Assembly: GCA_030062745.1 (NCBI GenBank)
Contig: CP099839.1
Span: 5,001 to 69,000, forward strand
Length of the DNA stretch: 64,000 bases
Reading direction: 5' to 3'
Source of the DNA: Capitulum mitella
Taxonomy: Eukaryota; Arthropoda; Thecostraca; Pollicipedomorpha; Pollicipedidae
The notes beneath the pieces are model-generated. The model saw only the letters and a list, made by a program, of their open reading frames with translations. It did not search any database and was not told the origin of the DNA. Shown here in pieces: positions 1 to 10,918 of the stretch. Every line of letters starts with the position of its first letter. Positions within the stretch are counted from its first letter, which is position 1. A program made the translations under genes and the position numbers.

Positions 1-1804
1 ACCTTCACCCGTGACACCCCGCAAAACCCAAAATTCTCAAAATTTGGTGTTTTGACTTGCGGCTGAACGTCCAGGTAGGGTACTGCATACTCACAGGCTA
101 CCGAAGTTCCAGTGAGGTTTACCTCCCGTTTTGCAAAACCATGTTTGCACTGCAAGAATACTATACGTCGTAGAGACTTCAAACAAAAAATATGTTGTGT
201 CCCGCACTGAGACGAGTCTATCAAAAAAAAATTCGTCGAAATCGGACGGGGGGTTCCCAAAATATTTCGAAAAAACGTTTTAATGTTAAGCAATGGGGAG
301 TCGTTTTTCATTGGTTTTCGGCGTTTTTTTAGGTTGTTTTGCATATTTAAGAGTAAAACCGGATACCATTCGGTGCAGAACAACGAGACGCATCTTTTTG
401 ATGTTGGATATTTTTTCGTACAATGCATAGAAAAAAAGTTATTACGGGGGTAAGGTCGATTTTTGGGGTCAAACAGTGACTTTTTTGATCGAGTCCCGCA
501 CACTAACCAGAAAAGACAGGAGAACGAGACTACCGTCGTTGGATAGGCAAAAGAACATAGTTTTTGGGGTGGAAAACAAATTTCAAAAAAACTGAAAAAT
601 TTTCAAAAAATTTTTGGTGTCAAAAGTGACATATTTTGGGGGGCCCCCAAAACCGTATTTTCAAAATTTACGATGCGTCCTTTTAGGGTTAGATATTTGA
701 GGTTAATGACTACATTTTATCTAAGTAACTTTTTTCTCTATCTCCCTTAGATTTTGTTTTGGAATTTTTTCAAAATTTCAGTTTTGGGAAATTTTTTTTT
801 GTTCGATCTTTTTGGAACACCAACTCCCTTAGTAAAATTTGACGTAGAGTTTGATGGTGATGTTTATTTTGCTTAAATAGTACTTCTAGTGCCACAAAAA
901 GCACTAGTGTAAAAATGGCCTATATTTAAAGGTCAATAGTGACCGTTTCCAGGCTTTTTATAGTTAAGACACCCGACGTTAACCGAACATAGCCCCAGAC
1001 GCCTTAGATGTGTGTGCAAAGTTTGGAGTCGATCGGAACATATTTGTTGTGTCCGTAGTGCTTAGTGTATAGGTATAGAAAAAAACAAAAAATTTTGAAA
1101 TTGATCAAAAGTCATCATGCCGTACACCGTTCGACGCGCAATGCGACGTTCTATCCAGTGGTACTATTTGTTTTGTCATAAGTATAAAAGCACAAGAGTA
1201 AGAGGCGCATGAAGGTAAACCATGATCAAAATTGGCCCAAAATTGGTACAACTAACGCAATTATTAGGGTTTCTGTAAGCGATAGAAAAAAAATGAGGGT
1301 ACCATCGTGCTCACCGTGTCATTTTACATCGCAGGGCATGTGTTGTTGTCAAAATGTACGTGAAAATAAAATGTTATTAGAGAATATAGGTGCTTTTTTA
1401 AACATGGTACTTGAATTAAAGACATTCAAGGACTTTTGAATGGTCTCAGTGCATTGTCGGGGGCATCAATCGATGCACCGAGGCCAGGGCAATGTGTTCA
1501 GGGGCCTCAAATTTGCAATTGGTGTGTTTAAAGTGCTTTTTTCTGGCGCCAAAATCAGAGAGTATATAATTCAAAAATTCAAAGTGTATGATGTCTAGAG
1601 CGTTTTGCTATATGTCAAACGATGCAGAATGAGACGACACGGCTTTTTGCAATTTATACTTGGCACTTTAAAGGCATGGTTTGGCTGTCAGAGGCGAAAA
1701 ACTCTAATAGGTGTTTTTCGATTCAAGGTTGGTGAAATTCATTTTTTCGTGGCCATTCAAAAACGGTGTGAGGTAGGAACTTGAATTAAAGCTCATTGGA
1801 TTCA
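1..1804. other. AT-rich non-coding stretch
   Basis: AT-rich sequence with many homopolymer T/A runs and short open frames only. No frame shows recognisable protein similarity or splice-bounded exons. It reads like old repeat or intergenic sequence next to the satellite that follows. I see no gene in it. Confidence 0.6.
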
Positions 1805-1958
1805 GAATTAAATTCTGCACAGGACGATTGCACTTAGCATGCTCCAGCAGTCATTGGCAAGCCGCAGTATCCGTCCGTTTTCGGAAAAGATTACAAGAAA
1901 CACGTCTTTTCGTGCCTGATCGCCTGGTAATGGTGACGGTTTTTCTGCAAGGGTTCAG
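1805..1958 (+). repeat. Dispersed repeat, copy 1 (second copy at 13,722)
   Basis: About 150 bp, beginning near ttaaattctgcacagga and ending near tttctgcaagggtt, recurs in the same orientation at about 13,722-13,867 with scattered substitutions and small indels. It belongs to the repeat family that surrounds the satellite arrays. No coding content is visible. Confidence 0.75.
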
Positions 1959-2559
1959 CAAAATGCTCGTATTTCCTTAAGTATTTGCTCAAATATCAAT
2001 TGCTTTATATCAATCGATTCAGCTTAAAGTGCACTATGTGTTGCAACCTAGTAAATTGTTTTTGCACCTCTGCGAACTTAGTATTTTAGGTACAAACTTT
2101 TAAGTGTACTTAATTGGATAAGTCAGTACCTATTCAACGTAGAATACTTTGCTATAGCTCAAAAGATGCGCCAGAAGATGCCACGCACTTTTCCAATGCA
2201 CATTGTGTCGCTCCGATGCGTACTTTGGCTGTCAATTGCAAAAAACCCAAGTGCCAAATCCTTAACATTACGTAATGCTAAGCCAATGGGAAAAAAGGGG
2301 TCCACAAAGAACATTGTAACTTTTTAACTAACACAGCTATTGACATGCAATTTTCGGCATTCAAAAGCCAATTAACACAGCTATACACGGTGTGCCATCC
2401 AAGAGCGTATCTGGTTAAGTTACAGAGTAATCAAAGTTTGTCCAAACATTGTGTCAGTTGTGTCAAGGTTGACACACCAAGAATGCATTTGACACACATA
2501 TTGTCAATGTCGGGATTATAGGCAGTGAATGTGATAATGAGAATCTGAAATCAAATTAA

Positions 2560-4250
2560 AAGTATAAAAGAAAATTTTTTAAGAAATTTTGAGTCAAAGT
2601 TTTTCAAAATTTTGACCCCCCAAATTTTCGGTATGGGCATCCAAAAACTAGACTCGGATAGCAAATTAAATGGACTTTCTAATGGTGTACTTGCTTGGGT
2701 CCTAGGTGTAAGAAAAAGTGGCGTAATTGGCGGTCAAAGTTGGAAATTCGTACAGAGTGCCGCTCGACTCAATCCCGAAAATTTCCAAGTCCGTAATGCT
2801 AAGGCAATGGGGAAAAGTGCCTCCACTTAAAACCTTCTGCCTCCTGAACCGTGATAGCTAGCGACCTGCAGCTTTCGCCGTTCGATAGCCAAGATCAAGG
2901 GCTATAATTTATTCCCCACAAACTTTCTCGTATCTCTTAAAAGCACGGAGATGTAGAGGGTTGAAGACAATCAACTTTAGAAATTTCTTTTAGCATTAGC
3001 TAATGTTATGACAACGGGAAAAACAAGGCGTACAAAAAGCTTTCTAACTTTCTAAGTATGACAGCTATCAAAAAGCGGTTGACGGCATTCCATAGCCAAT
3101 TAATGCAGCTTCATACGCTAGATCTTTCAAAATTTTAACTTTCGAACTTACGGAGTGGCAAAAGTTCGTCCCAACATTGTATCAATTCGGTCAACGTTGA
3201 CACACTAAGAATAAATTTGACACACATCTTGCCAATTACAAACTTGTAAGCAATTTATGTGGCAATAAGAATCTGAAAAAAAAATGGGAGAAAAACTTAA
3301 TTTTTTTGAAAAATTTTGACTCCAATTTTTCCAAATTTTGACCCCCGAAATTTTGCCTATGGGCATCCAAAACCCAGATTCTGATAGCAAATTAAATGGG
3401 CTTTCTAACGATGTACCTGGTTTTGTCCTACCTTTTTGGAAAAGAGGTCAAATTTGCAGTCAAAGTTGAAAAATACCACATAGTCCCGTTCGACGGACAT
3501 TGAAAATTTTCTAAGTCCGTAATGTTAAGGCAATGGGGAAAAGTGCCTCCACTTAAAACCTTCTGCCTTTTGAACCGTGATAGCTAGCGACCTGCAGCTT
3601 TCGCCGTTCGATAGCCAAGATCAAGGGCTATAATTTATTCCCCACAAACTTTCTCGTATCTCTTAAAAGCACGGAGATGTAGAGGGTTGAAGACAATCAA
3701 CTTTAGAAATTTCTTTTAGCATTAGCTAATGTTATGACAACGGGAAAAACAAGGCGTACAAAAAGCTTTCTAACTTTCTAAGTATGACAGCTATCAAAAA
3801 GCGGTTGACGGCATTCCATAGCCAATTAATGCAGCTTTATACCCTAGATCTTTTAAAATTTTAACTTTCGAACTTACGGAGTGGCAAAAGTTCGTCCGAA
3901 CATTGTATCAATTCGGTCAACGTTGACACACTAAGAATCAATTTGACACACATCTTGCCAATTACAAAGTTGTAGGCAATTCATGTGCCAATAAGATTCT
4001 GAAAAAAAAATTGGGTAAAAAACTATATTTTTTTTTAAAATTTTGACTTTATTTTTTTTAAATTTTGACCCCCCAAATTTTGGCTATGGGCATCCAAAAA
4101 CCAGATTCTGATAGCAAATTAAATGGGCTTTCTAATGGTGTACTTGCTTTTGTTCTAGGTGTAAGAAAAAGTGGCGTAATTGGCGGTCAAAGTTGGAAAT
4201 TCGTACAGAGTGCCGCTCGACCCAATCCCGAAAATTTTCTAAGTCCGTAA
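2560..4250 (+). repeat. ~727-bp satellite, array 1 (about 2.3 monomers)
   Basis: Long monomers repeat in tandem: the landmark ccgtaatg occurs at 2,791, 3,517 and 4,245 (spacings 726 and 728). The monomer includes the stretch ccgtgatagctagcgacctg and a weak ~60-codon open frame that is also repeated (2,612-2,830 and 4,065-4,250). That frame has no recognisable family and is disrupted in other copies, so I do not treat it as a gene. A second array of the same monomer lies at 10,919-13,061. Confidence 0.85.
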
Positions 4251-4875
4251 TGTTAAAGCAACGGGGGAAACTACCTACACTTAAGAGCTCTTAGCTCCTA
4301 AGCTAAACAAGCTATTGCAACGCAATTTGCACTAATAGATAGCCACGATTCAGGGCTACAATTTACCTTACATCAACTTTCTTCTAACTTACCAACATAC
4401 TGAGTGAGACGAGTTTGAATGTAAGAAAAAAAATCCACCTTAAATCGCTGCATAATGTTAAGCCTATGGACAAAATAGGGTGTATAAAAGCGTCTTTTTC
4501 TCTTTAACGATAACAGATAGAGACACGCAGTAAAAACCGAAGAAAAGCCAATGTCCGCACCTATATACTGTGAACTTTACAGTGAGCTATCTCACTAACT
4601 CACAATAGTGAGAGAGTTTAACCAAACATGTTAAAGCATACGTCTCTTTGAGTCCTTTTTCAAACGCGCTTTCGCACACTAGTTTTACAGCGTCTTATTA
4701 AGCATACATTGTCATGTACGAGGATGAAAGAAATTTTTGAAAATTTTTCAAAAATTTTTTTTTGGGGTGGGTCAAAGTCCGACTAAGTCTGTGATTACAG
4801 TTTTTTAAACAGAGTTTTATTTTGCCGTGTGCGGACGGACAATTGCCTCAGAATTTGTGTGGTGTATTGCTTTTT
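4251..4875 (+). repeat. Satellite right flank, copy 1
   Basis: This non-tandem segment follows the last monomer and is closely matched at 13,062-13,690 after the second array (same order, same strand, with shared landmarks such as cttaagagctcttagctcc and gtgcggacggacaattgcc). The arrays were therefore copied or inserted together with this flank. No gene is visible. Confidence 0.75.
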
Positions 4876-6340
4876 GCAATCATTGGAGCAAAAGTATTTC
4901 TTATATTTTTGTCAATGTGCGGAATGCCATTAAGTGAACGTTTACGGATCCAAGAAACGACAGTCACTAAACTATGCACGGGATCACAAAACTGGCCTGA
5001 CTTTCGAACTCCCCGTGTCATTTTACGTCTAAAACAATACCTTAAACATTTCCCGACAATTTTCCAATCTCTTCACTATGGGGCATCCGACCCCCGAAAA
5101 TTTCCATCTTTGACCCCGCTTTTCACCCTTTTGCGTTGAATTTAGAGGGCAACATGGCATGAGAAAGTTGTTCAGAATGCTTGATTACCCCTAAATCCGT
5201 CCTCAAAACGACACTTTTCGGAAAAAAATTTCCGGGGTCCAAAAACCGGTCAAGGGGGTAGGCCAGGGATTTTAGGCCATTTTGGACATTTTAAACCGAG
5301 GACGTTTTAGACGTAAAATGGCATGCCAAACAACTTTGCAATGTATTTGTGTCACGAAAAATGAGAAACAAAAAAGTTATGGTCAAATGTTGGACTTAAA
5401 AATTTTTGGGGGGCACCAAATTTTGTAAACCCTATTTTTGACGGTACCATCGAATAGAGCGCAAAAAGATGTACTTATTAGTGTTAACTGCATCTCTCTA
5501 GCTATCGTACTTTTGCAGTTATGGGCGGACAAAAAACAGGGGGTCGGCCCTAAAATCTATCAGACAGACATGGCCCCACTTAAACATTGCGCCCCTTCGA
5601 ACGAGTGCCTCGATTTGAACGAAACAAAAACGAAACGATAGAGAACTCAACGGGCTATCGTTTTGTCCACAACAGTTGTTTTGTGGTATTAATTTCACCC
5701 CTCTAAAAGCACATGGAAATGGAGCATGGGAAAAATGTGGCAATAACAATCTGAAAGCAAATTGGCAAGAACGACAGGCTTCTTCAAAAAATTTTGAGTC
5801 AAAATTTTACAAATTTTTGAGACCTTAAATTTTTGACAGGGGCGCTGAAAAACCAGATTCTAATTATAAATTCAACGGGCCTTCCAATGGTGTACTTTGT
5901 TTTGTCCTAGCTTTACTGCAAAATGGTGCAATTGGCGGTCAAAGTTGGAGAACACCATACAGTGCCCATAGGGTGACCGGCCACCTGGCGGCGGGAGATC
6001 TTTTGTCAGTTTCAACCGACGAAAACAACTCTGGCTCAGGGTTCTCCGAGCGTCTGAAAGGAGTAACTCTACTTTTATCTCGCTCAATAGATGTCATGAA
6101 CCAAATTGGCGAAATTTTGTGATGTTTTTCCTTACTTTAGGCACCTCATAGTCTTCCTAAATGATGCAACTTCTAGGAAGAAAATGGATAGAGCATCACT
6201 TGAGTTGACCGTGACATTTTCATGCTAATCAGTTTCATTGTTCTTGCATGATTCCGAATTCTTGGAATGGACTAGACAACACAACATCGTGAATATGATT
6301 TAAGGCCTTCCGCCGTCGCTCAATCGCCATTCAGCCAGGC
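4876..6340. other. AT-rich spacer without a gene
   Basis: This is AT-rich sequence with short open frames. Parts resemble the satellite consensus in degenerate form (for example around 5,740-5,960). No exon, RNA gene or transposase motif is recognisable. Confidence 0.5.
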
Positions 6341-6365
6341 AACTGGTAAAAATGACAGTGTTCCC

Positions 6366-6710
6366 GCTTCCGGGCTCTACCGCACTATCGCACAGTACGG
6401 GTGCTGTTGTACTGAGGTACTGGTTTACGGTGCGTGCCCGGAAGAACGGCGTAATGTTGTCTCATGCCTGCTTCCTAAACCTCCTTCTGGGCTTTACCGC
6501 TGTATTGCACAATACGGGTGCTCTGGTACTGAGGTACTGGTTTACGGTGCGTGCCCGGGAGGAACGTGTATCCTTCCCTGTCCCTAAACCCCCTTCCGGG
6601 CTCTACCGGGCCCGGTTGGAAAGGGTCTCCTACCCCCTTCCGGGCCCCACCGCGCTATCGCACAGTATGGGTGCTCTGGCACTGAGGTACTGGTTTACGG
6701 TGCTTGCCCG
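6366..6710 (+). repeat. Three degenerate tandem copies, ~115-155 bp
   Basis: A module starting cttccgggctctaccgc and ending ggtttacggtgcgtgcccgg occurs three times (near 6,366, 6,480 and 6,636), with different lengths between copies. It marks the shift from AT-rich satellite to the GC-rich island holding the recombinase-like gene. A frame is open through it, but the protein is low-complexity and unrecognised. Confidence 0.7.
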
Positions 6711-7284
6711 GTCGGAGAGTATATCCCTCCCTGCCTTCTGCCTTCTTCTGCCTTTCCTTTCGGGCTCTTAACCCTTGCCCCTTGACTCTCTCTCTTTTCT
6801 ATAAACTAACAAAGCCGGTGGAAACCTAACGGTGTAAATCCCCCTGCTTGGGGCCATTGCGGCCAGGGCAGGAAGACCCTTGGGCTAACGCCTGGGTCGC
6901 GGGATCAACGAAACCGGTGTTTCCTTTTCAAGGGCCACCAGTGCCCGCAATCCGCTAACACTACACGCACACACACACTGGAATACGCTGACAAATGGAG
7001 TTTACACGTCGCAGTATGTTGTGGTGGTTCTATACCGCGGTATGTTGTCAAATCTGCAATGGCGGATGAAACTCAATGCCGTGGTAATGATTATCTCGTC
7101 CCAGACTGGAGAGAGGGTAGCTAACTGAAAAAACCCCCAGAGGTTTTTCTCGAGCGACCAACCGTTCGTGAAATAGAGGGGGGCCGGTCAACTGCCGACC
7201 CCCCCCCCCGGTTGCACATGTTCGAAACGGACCGATGGTCGTGCGCGGGTTATCTCACAGCTCACTGTGTCATCACAGCTTACG
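6711..7284. other. Upstream region of the recombinase-like gene
   Basis: GC content rises through this stretch. It contains a C-run at about 7,199-7,210. Promoter and 5' UTR of the following gene are expected here, but I see no convincing TATA box or initiator and no coding exon. Confidence 0.35.
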
Positions 7285-8265
7285 ATGGAGAACACCAGCA
7301 GCGAAAGCAGCGGGCCCCTTTGGGACGACTCGGACGAAGACGAGGATTACCGGGCGCCGCCACGCTGGGAAATCCTTGGCGAATCCGATGATTCTTACGA
7401 GGAGGGCCTGGTCGAAGAGCCTCCACACAAGAGACGGCGCCTTCCACCAGCCACAGAAATGACGGAGCAGGAACGGCGAGACGCGGCCGAGGCCGGCCCG
7501 TCGTGGCGGCCGGCGCCTGCGCCTGAACCTGACGCACCGCCATCTCGTGGAGCATCGGCAGCGCCGTCTACAGCGGGGGGCGACTCACCAACTCAACTGC
7601 CGGAGATGTGGACGCCGCCGCCGGGATGGACAGCGGCGCCGGCCGATCGGGTCTGGTGCCGATGCGGCACGATGGTGGAGCGCCGACGCCACGCCCGGCA
7701 TGCAAAACAGTTTTGCAGGTCGGAGAAGAATGATATGAACCACCCCCGAGCCATACTGGACAACCTTCGATCATTTGTTGCGCCTCACGCGCAAGAAGAG
7801 CTGAGATGCTCGTGCGGCCTGGTGCTGACAAGGACATCGAAAAAAGCGCTCCAGCAGGTACTGAGCAGCCACATAAACAGGCATGGAAAACACCGCGGCC
7901 TGGATGTCGCCGGCCGCGCGGTCGCCGTAAGGAGAGTGCTGAACCTAGCACACCGCACGGTCGCCATCACGCACGCAGCGGCGGTAGCCACCGGCCTTCC
8001 GCTCCACGTGGCGGGAATCGCCCGGGAAGGCGAGGAGCCGGACGCCCCTCGCCTGCCGGCCACAAGCAACTTGGCGGCGGACCGGCACTGGACTTTCAAA
8101 TATTCTGCGTACTGCGCAGATTTCACGCCGGAAGAGGCCCTCCCCGACAGCGGGACGAGGAGCCGGCGCACATACCGCTCCGTCCTCGCAAAACTGCTGG
8201 CGGAGTCGGAGATCCACGTCCCCGACTGGCGCTACGTCTTGCTGGACACGACGATGCTCAGACGG
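7285..8265 (+). CDS. Recombinase-like gene, exon 1
   Basis: Encodes residues 1-327: the acidic N-terminus, a Pro-rich linker and both zinc-finger-like motifs. It ends at ...agacgg|gttagc in phase 0. Confidence 0.7.
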
Positions 8266-10437
8266 GTTAGCGTTCATTACATGTAGTCTTTTCAATGGTA
8301 ACCATTCATAAATGATCGTGATGTTGAAAGCCAAACTTGTCAAAAGCGAAATAATCAATAAGGTGAATAACTCAGTCATCCCAAATCCAGGAAAAAGGCA
8401 TGACATTATCAAAATATATGTCTAACACTGAACACAATGAAACGTCCAAACGCACTCCAAGATTACACGACCACATGTCTGCAATGACAATGGAACTTTG
8501 TCCGTAGGTACGGGACGTCCTCCGGCAGACGCTCGAGGAGCAGCCGCCTACGGGCCTCATTATGGTTGCGGCCATAAGGGCGTTTATGGCGAGCGCGCAG
8601 GCCAGCGCCGCCCTGATCGACGACGGCGTGATCTGGGGACACCACTGCCTGAACTTGTCCCAGATCGCCAGAACAGAAAAGTTCAGAGCCGCCCAAGGTG
8701 CGTTTTATTCACAATCATGGCACGCATCGTCCACGTGTGACACGTCCTTATTGAAAATACGCTAAATTCCGAGTTCGACAGTCATAAGCTCAATACTAAG
8801 TTCCACAGCGAAATTTCAAACAGGCATGTTCTGCGTATTTGTTGCGGTTCAAAAAGTCACGATATAATAATCACGACTTCATGAGCACGGCACACAAAAC
8901 CATACATTACGAATATCTTGCGGTTTCCAGCCATCGCGAAATACAAGGCCGGGCAGGCCACCAAGAGAGAGGCCACCAGGACTCTTCTGACCACGGAGGA
9001 CCGCAAGCGGCTAAGAGAAGCGGCCCTCAGGTGGCATCGGGATGTCATCGCCGCCCCGCTGCCCACCACCGACGAGGACAAGAGGGCTCTTGCCAAAAAA
9101 TACCAGCAAGTCCTCTACATTTGCCTGTCCCTCTTCGCCGGCCAGAGGACGGGCGTGTTCACCGAACTGACGCTGGCTAAATACAACAGCGCTCGGGTCA
9201 GTGCTTTTTCGCATAATCACAACGCCAACTGATGGTTGACAGGTGACACGGTGCAATCGTGCAACAGCACTTCCTGTACAACACCGCTGACTGTGGCTGT
9301 CTTGTGTCCACAGTTCTCAGTTGCGACCGGAACTCATACGATCTCTCGGCTCGGTGGCAAAACATTGAAGTCAAGCGGCGCCTCCACGCTGGTGGTGCTG
9401 CCGGAGGAGTGGCGCGCCCTGACTTTCTTTGTGGAGCGGCTGAGGCAGTTCCTTCTGGGCAAGAAGGGTAAGGATTTCATATCTGTGATAATAAGCACGT
9501 TCCAGCAGTTACAAGGACATTACGCGACCGTTTCCCACACTGAAGGAGGTTACACTTTGGCATCGGTGTGCAAATATTCGATCACCATTACAGCATTTTC
9601 AATCAAGTATCCAATTTGTCCCCAGATGACACGCTGCTCTTCCCAACATTGAGGATATACGGCAACCTGGTCCACCCGGACGTCTTCCCGGCGGACATCC
9701 CATACGAGAAGGCCGTCCGGGGGAACGTTTCCAGGCGTTACCACACGGTAACAACCTACCACCTGCAGGAGAGCGGAGGCCTCCAGGGGGCGACATCGGC
9801 GGAACTCGCAGAGTACCGCCGCCACCGCGAGGACATCGCCCGCGGCGTCCGCCGACGCTCAGAGCGGGACGCTAGAGCGCAGCTCGCGTTCCTGCGCTCG
9901 GCGGGCGTCGTTGGCGACGCCCCCATCCTGCAGCCGGAGCCTTTGCCGCCGCACTCGCCGTCAGCGGCCAGCGACAGCGGCAACGTGGAGCCGCCGCCGG
10001 CCGCAGCCGAGCAGCCGACCCTCACCGCAGCCGAGGAGCCGGCACCGGCCGCAGCGGACGTCCCAGGAGCCGGCCAGCCGGCACCGGCCGCAGCGGCCCT
10101 GCCCGCAGCCGAGGAGCCGGCACCTGCCGCAGCCGGCCGGCCACCACCGGCCGCCGCGGGCACGTCCACCATGCCGACCGTGGAGGCCGAGTCGGGAATA
10201 CGCATTGAAAGCGACCTGCTGCCATTCTACTTCGTCCGCCTCCAGCAGAACACCAGCCGACGGCAGGGCGTGTCCTACGGCGTACGGTGGACGCCGGCAG
10301 AACTGGCGACGGTCGACCTGGCAGTGTCGACCATGCTTCCTGCAACACGGAGGGCCGTCACCGAGTTCCTGAACGCCAGGAGCTGGAACACAAAGAGACA
10401 CTCCGTCATGGCATTTGTACTGAAACTTAAACAATGA
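7285..10437 (+). CDS. Tyrosine-recombinase-like (Crypton-like) five-exon gene
   Basis: Coding exons 7285-8265, 8508-8697, 8931-9196, 9314-9467 and 9626-10437 join through GT-AG introns of 117-242 bp to 801 codons including the stop. The protein starts with an acidic Ser/Asp/Glu-rich segment, then two zinc-finger-like motifs (C125, C127, H136, H139, C144 and C175, C177, H196, H200). Residues ~400-540 look like the first half of a tyrosine-recombinase core: Arg463 in the motif GQRTGVFTELTL (box I), Lys495 in GGKTLKSSGAS (the hairpin Lys-Thr), then an LLFPT strand. The later HxxR and catalytic Tyr region is not recognisable. Residues ~630-705 are Pro/Ala-rich repeats. The start ATG at 7285 is the first in frame. 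It could be a Crypton-type transposon gene or a domesticated copy. Family assignment is inference from motif layout, while the gene structure is well supported. Confidence 0.72.
8508..8697 (+). CDS. Recombinase-like gene, exon 2
   Basis: The acceptor is tccgtag|gtacgg and the donor is caag|gtgcgt. Encodes residues 328 to ~390 in phase 0, ending with one extra base. Helical sequence with HHCLNLSQIARTEKF. Confidence 0.7.
8931..9196 (+). CDS. Recombinase-like gene, exon 3 (box I Arg)
   Basis: The acceptor is ggtttccag|ccatcg and the donor is gctcgg|gtcagt. It carries the helix and the GQRTGVFTELTL motif, which matches the R-containing box I of tyrosine recombinases. Confidence 0.72.
9314..9467 (+). 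CDS. Recombinase-like gene, exon 4 (hairpin Lys)
   Basis: The acceptor is tgtccacag|ttctca (an in-frame alternative cag is 6 bp later) and the donor is aagaagg|gtaagg. Encodes the beta-hairpin GGKTLKSSGAS followed by a helix ending in a run of Lys. Confidence 0.7.
9626..10437 (+). CDS. Recombinase-like gene, exon 5 (Pro/Ala-rich tail)
   Basis: The acceptor is ttgtccccag|atgaca. It begins DDTLLFPT, continues through an Arg-rich helix, a Pro/Ala-rich repeat region with recurring EEPAPAAA, and a conserved-looking C-terminal block, and ends at a TGA (10,435-10,437). Confidence 0.7.
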
Positions 10438-10620
10438 ACAGGAGAGCGACAGAGACGCGTGCTGGTGGCGAAAGAGACGCGTGCTGTTGGCGACAGAGAC
10501 GCGTGGTGGCGGGCACATAGTGTAGTGAAAACGCGCTGTGGACGATCAGAACCATGTAGTTTGTAGATAGGTAGGACCCTCCCGACGGGCACCACCTTTA
10601 CGTGGTGGGAGGGATTGCGC

Positions 10621-10672
10621 GCTCCATAATAGCCTTATGGCTATTATAATAGCCTGATGACTATTATGGAGC
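10621..10672. repeat. Perfect 12-bp inverted repeat (hairpin)
   Basis: The arms gctccataatag (10,621-10,632) and ctattatggagc (10,661-10,672) are exact reverse complements around a 28-bp loop that itself contains further ctattat/ataatag pairs. It lies 183 bp after the recombinase-like stop codon. It could be a 3' hairpin of the gene or the terminal structure of its mobile element. Confidence 0.8.
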
Positions 10673-10918
10673 CAGACTAAGAGTGCCCACTCCACTCCAC
10701 GTCCTCAGACGATGCCGACCGCCGGGCGCCGCCCCGGTGCGAACTTATGAGCGATGAAGCCGAGTGAACGGTCATGATGATGACGGTCATCATGATGACG
10801 GCCATCATGACGGTGATGATGATGACGGCGGCATAGAAATGGACGGGTCACACGCCTGGTGGCGGCTCGTCAGCGCCACCTACAGCTGGCGCCAGTACAG
10901 CAGCGCCATCTGCACAGC

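Noticed and set aside
2612-4250. Repeated ~60-72-codon open frames in the 727-bp satellite as a small gene family
   Set aside because: The frame exists only in some monomers, is broken in others, has no recognisable family and simply reflects the repeat.
6352-6771. 139-codon frame as a gene
   Set aside because: It runs through a three-copy tandem repeat, is low-complexity, and has no exon boundaries or known similarity.
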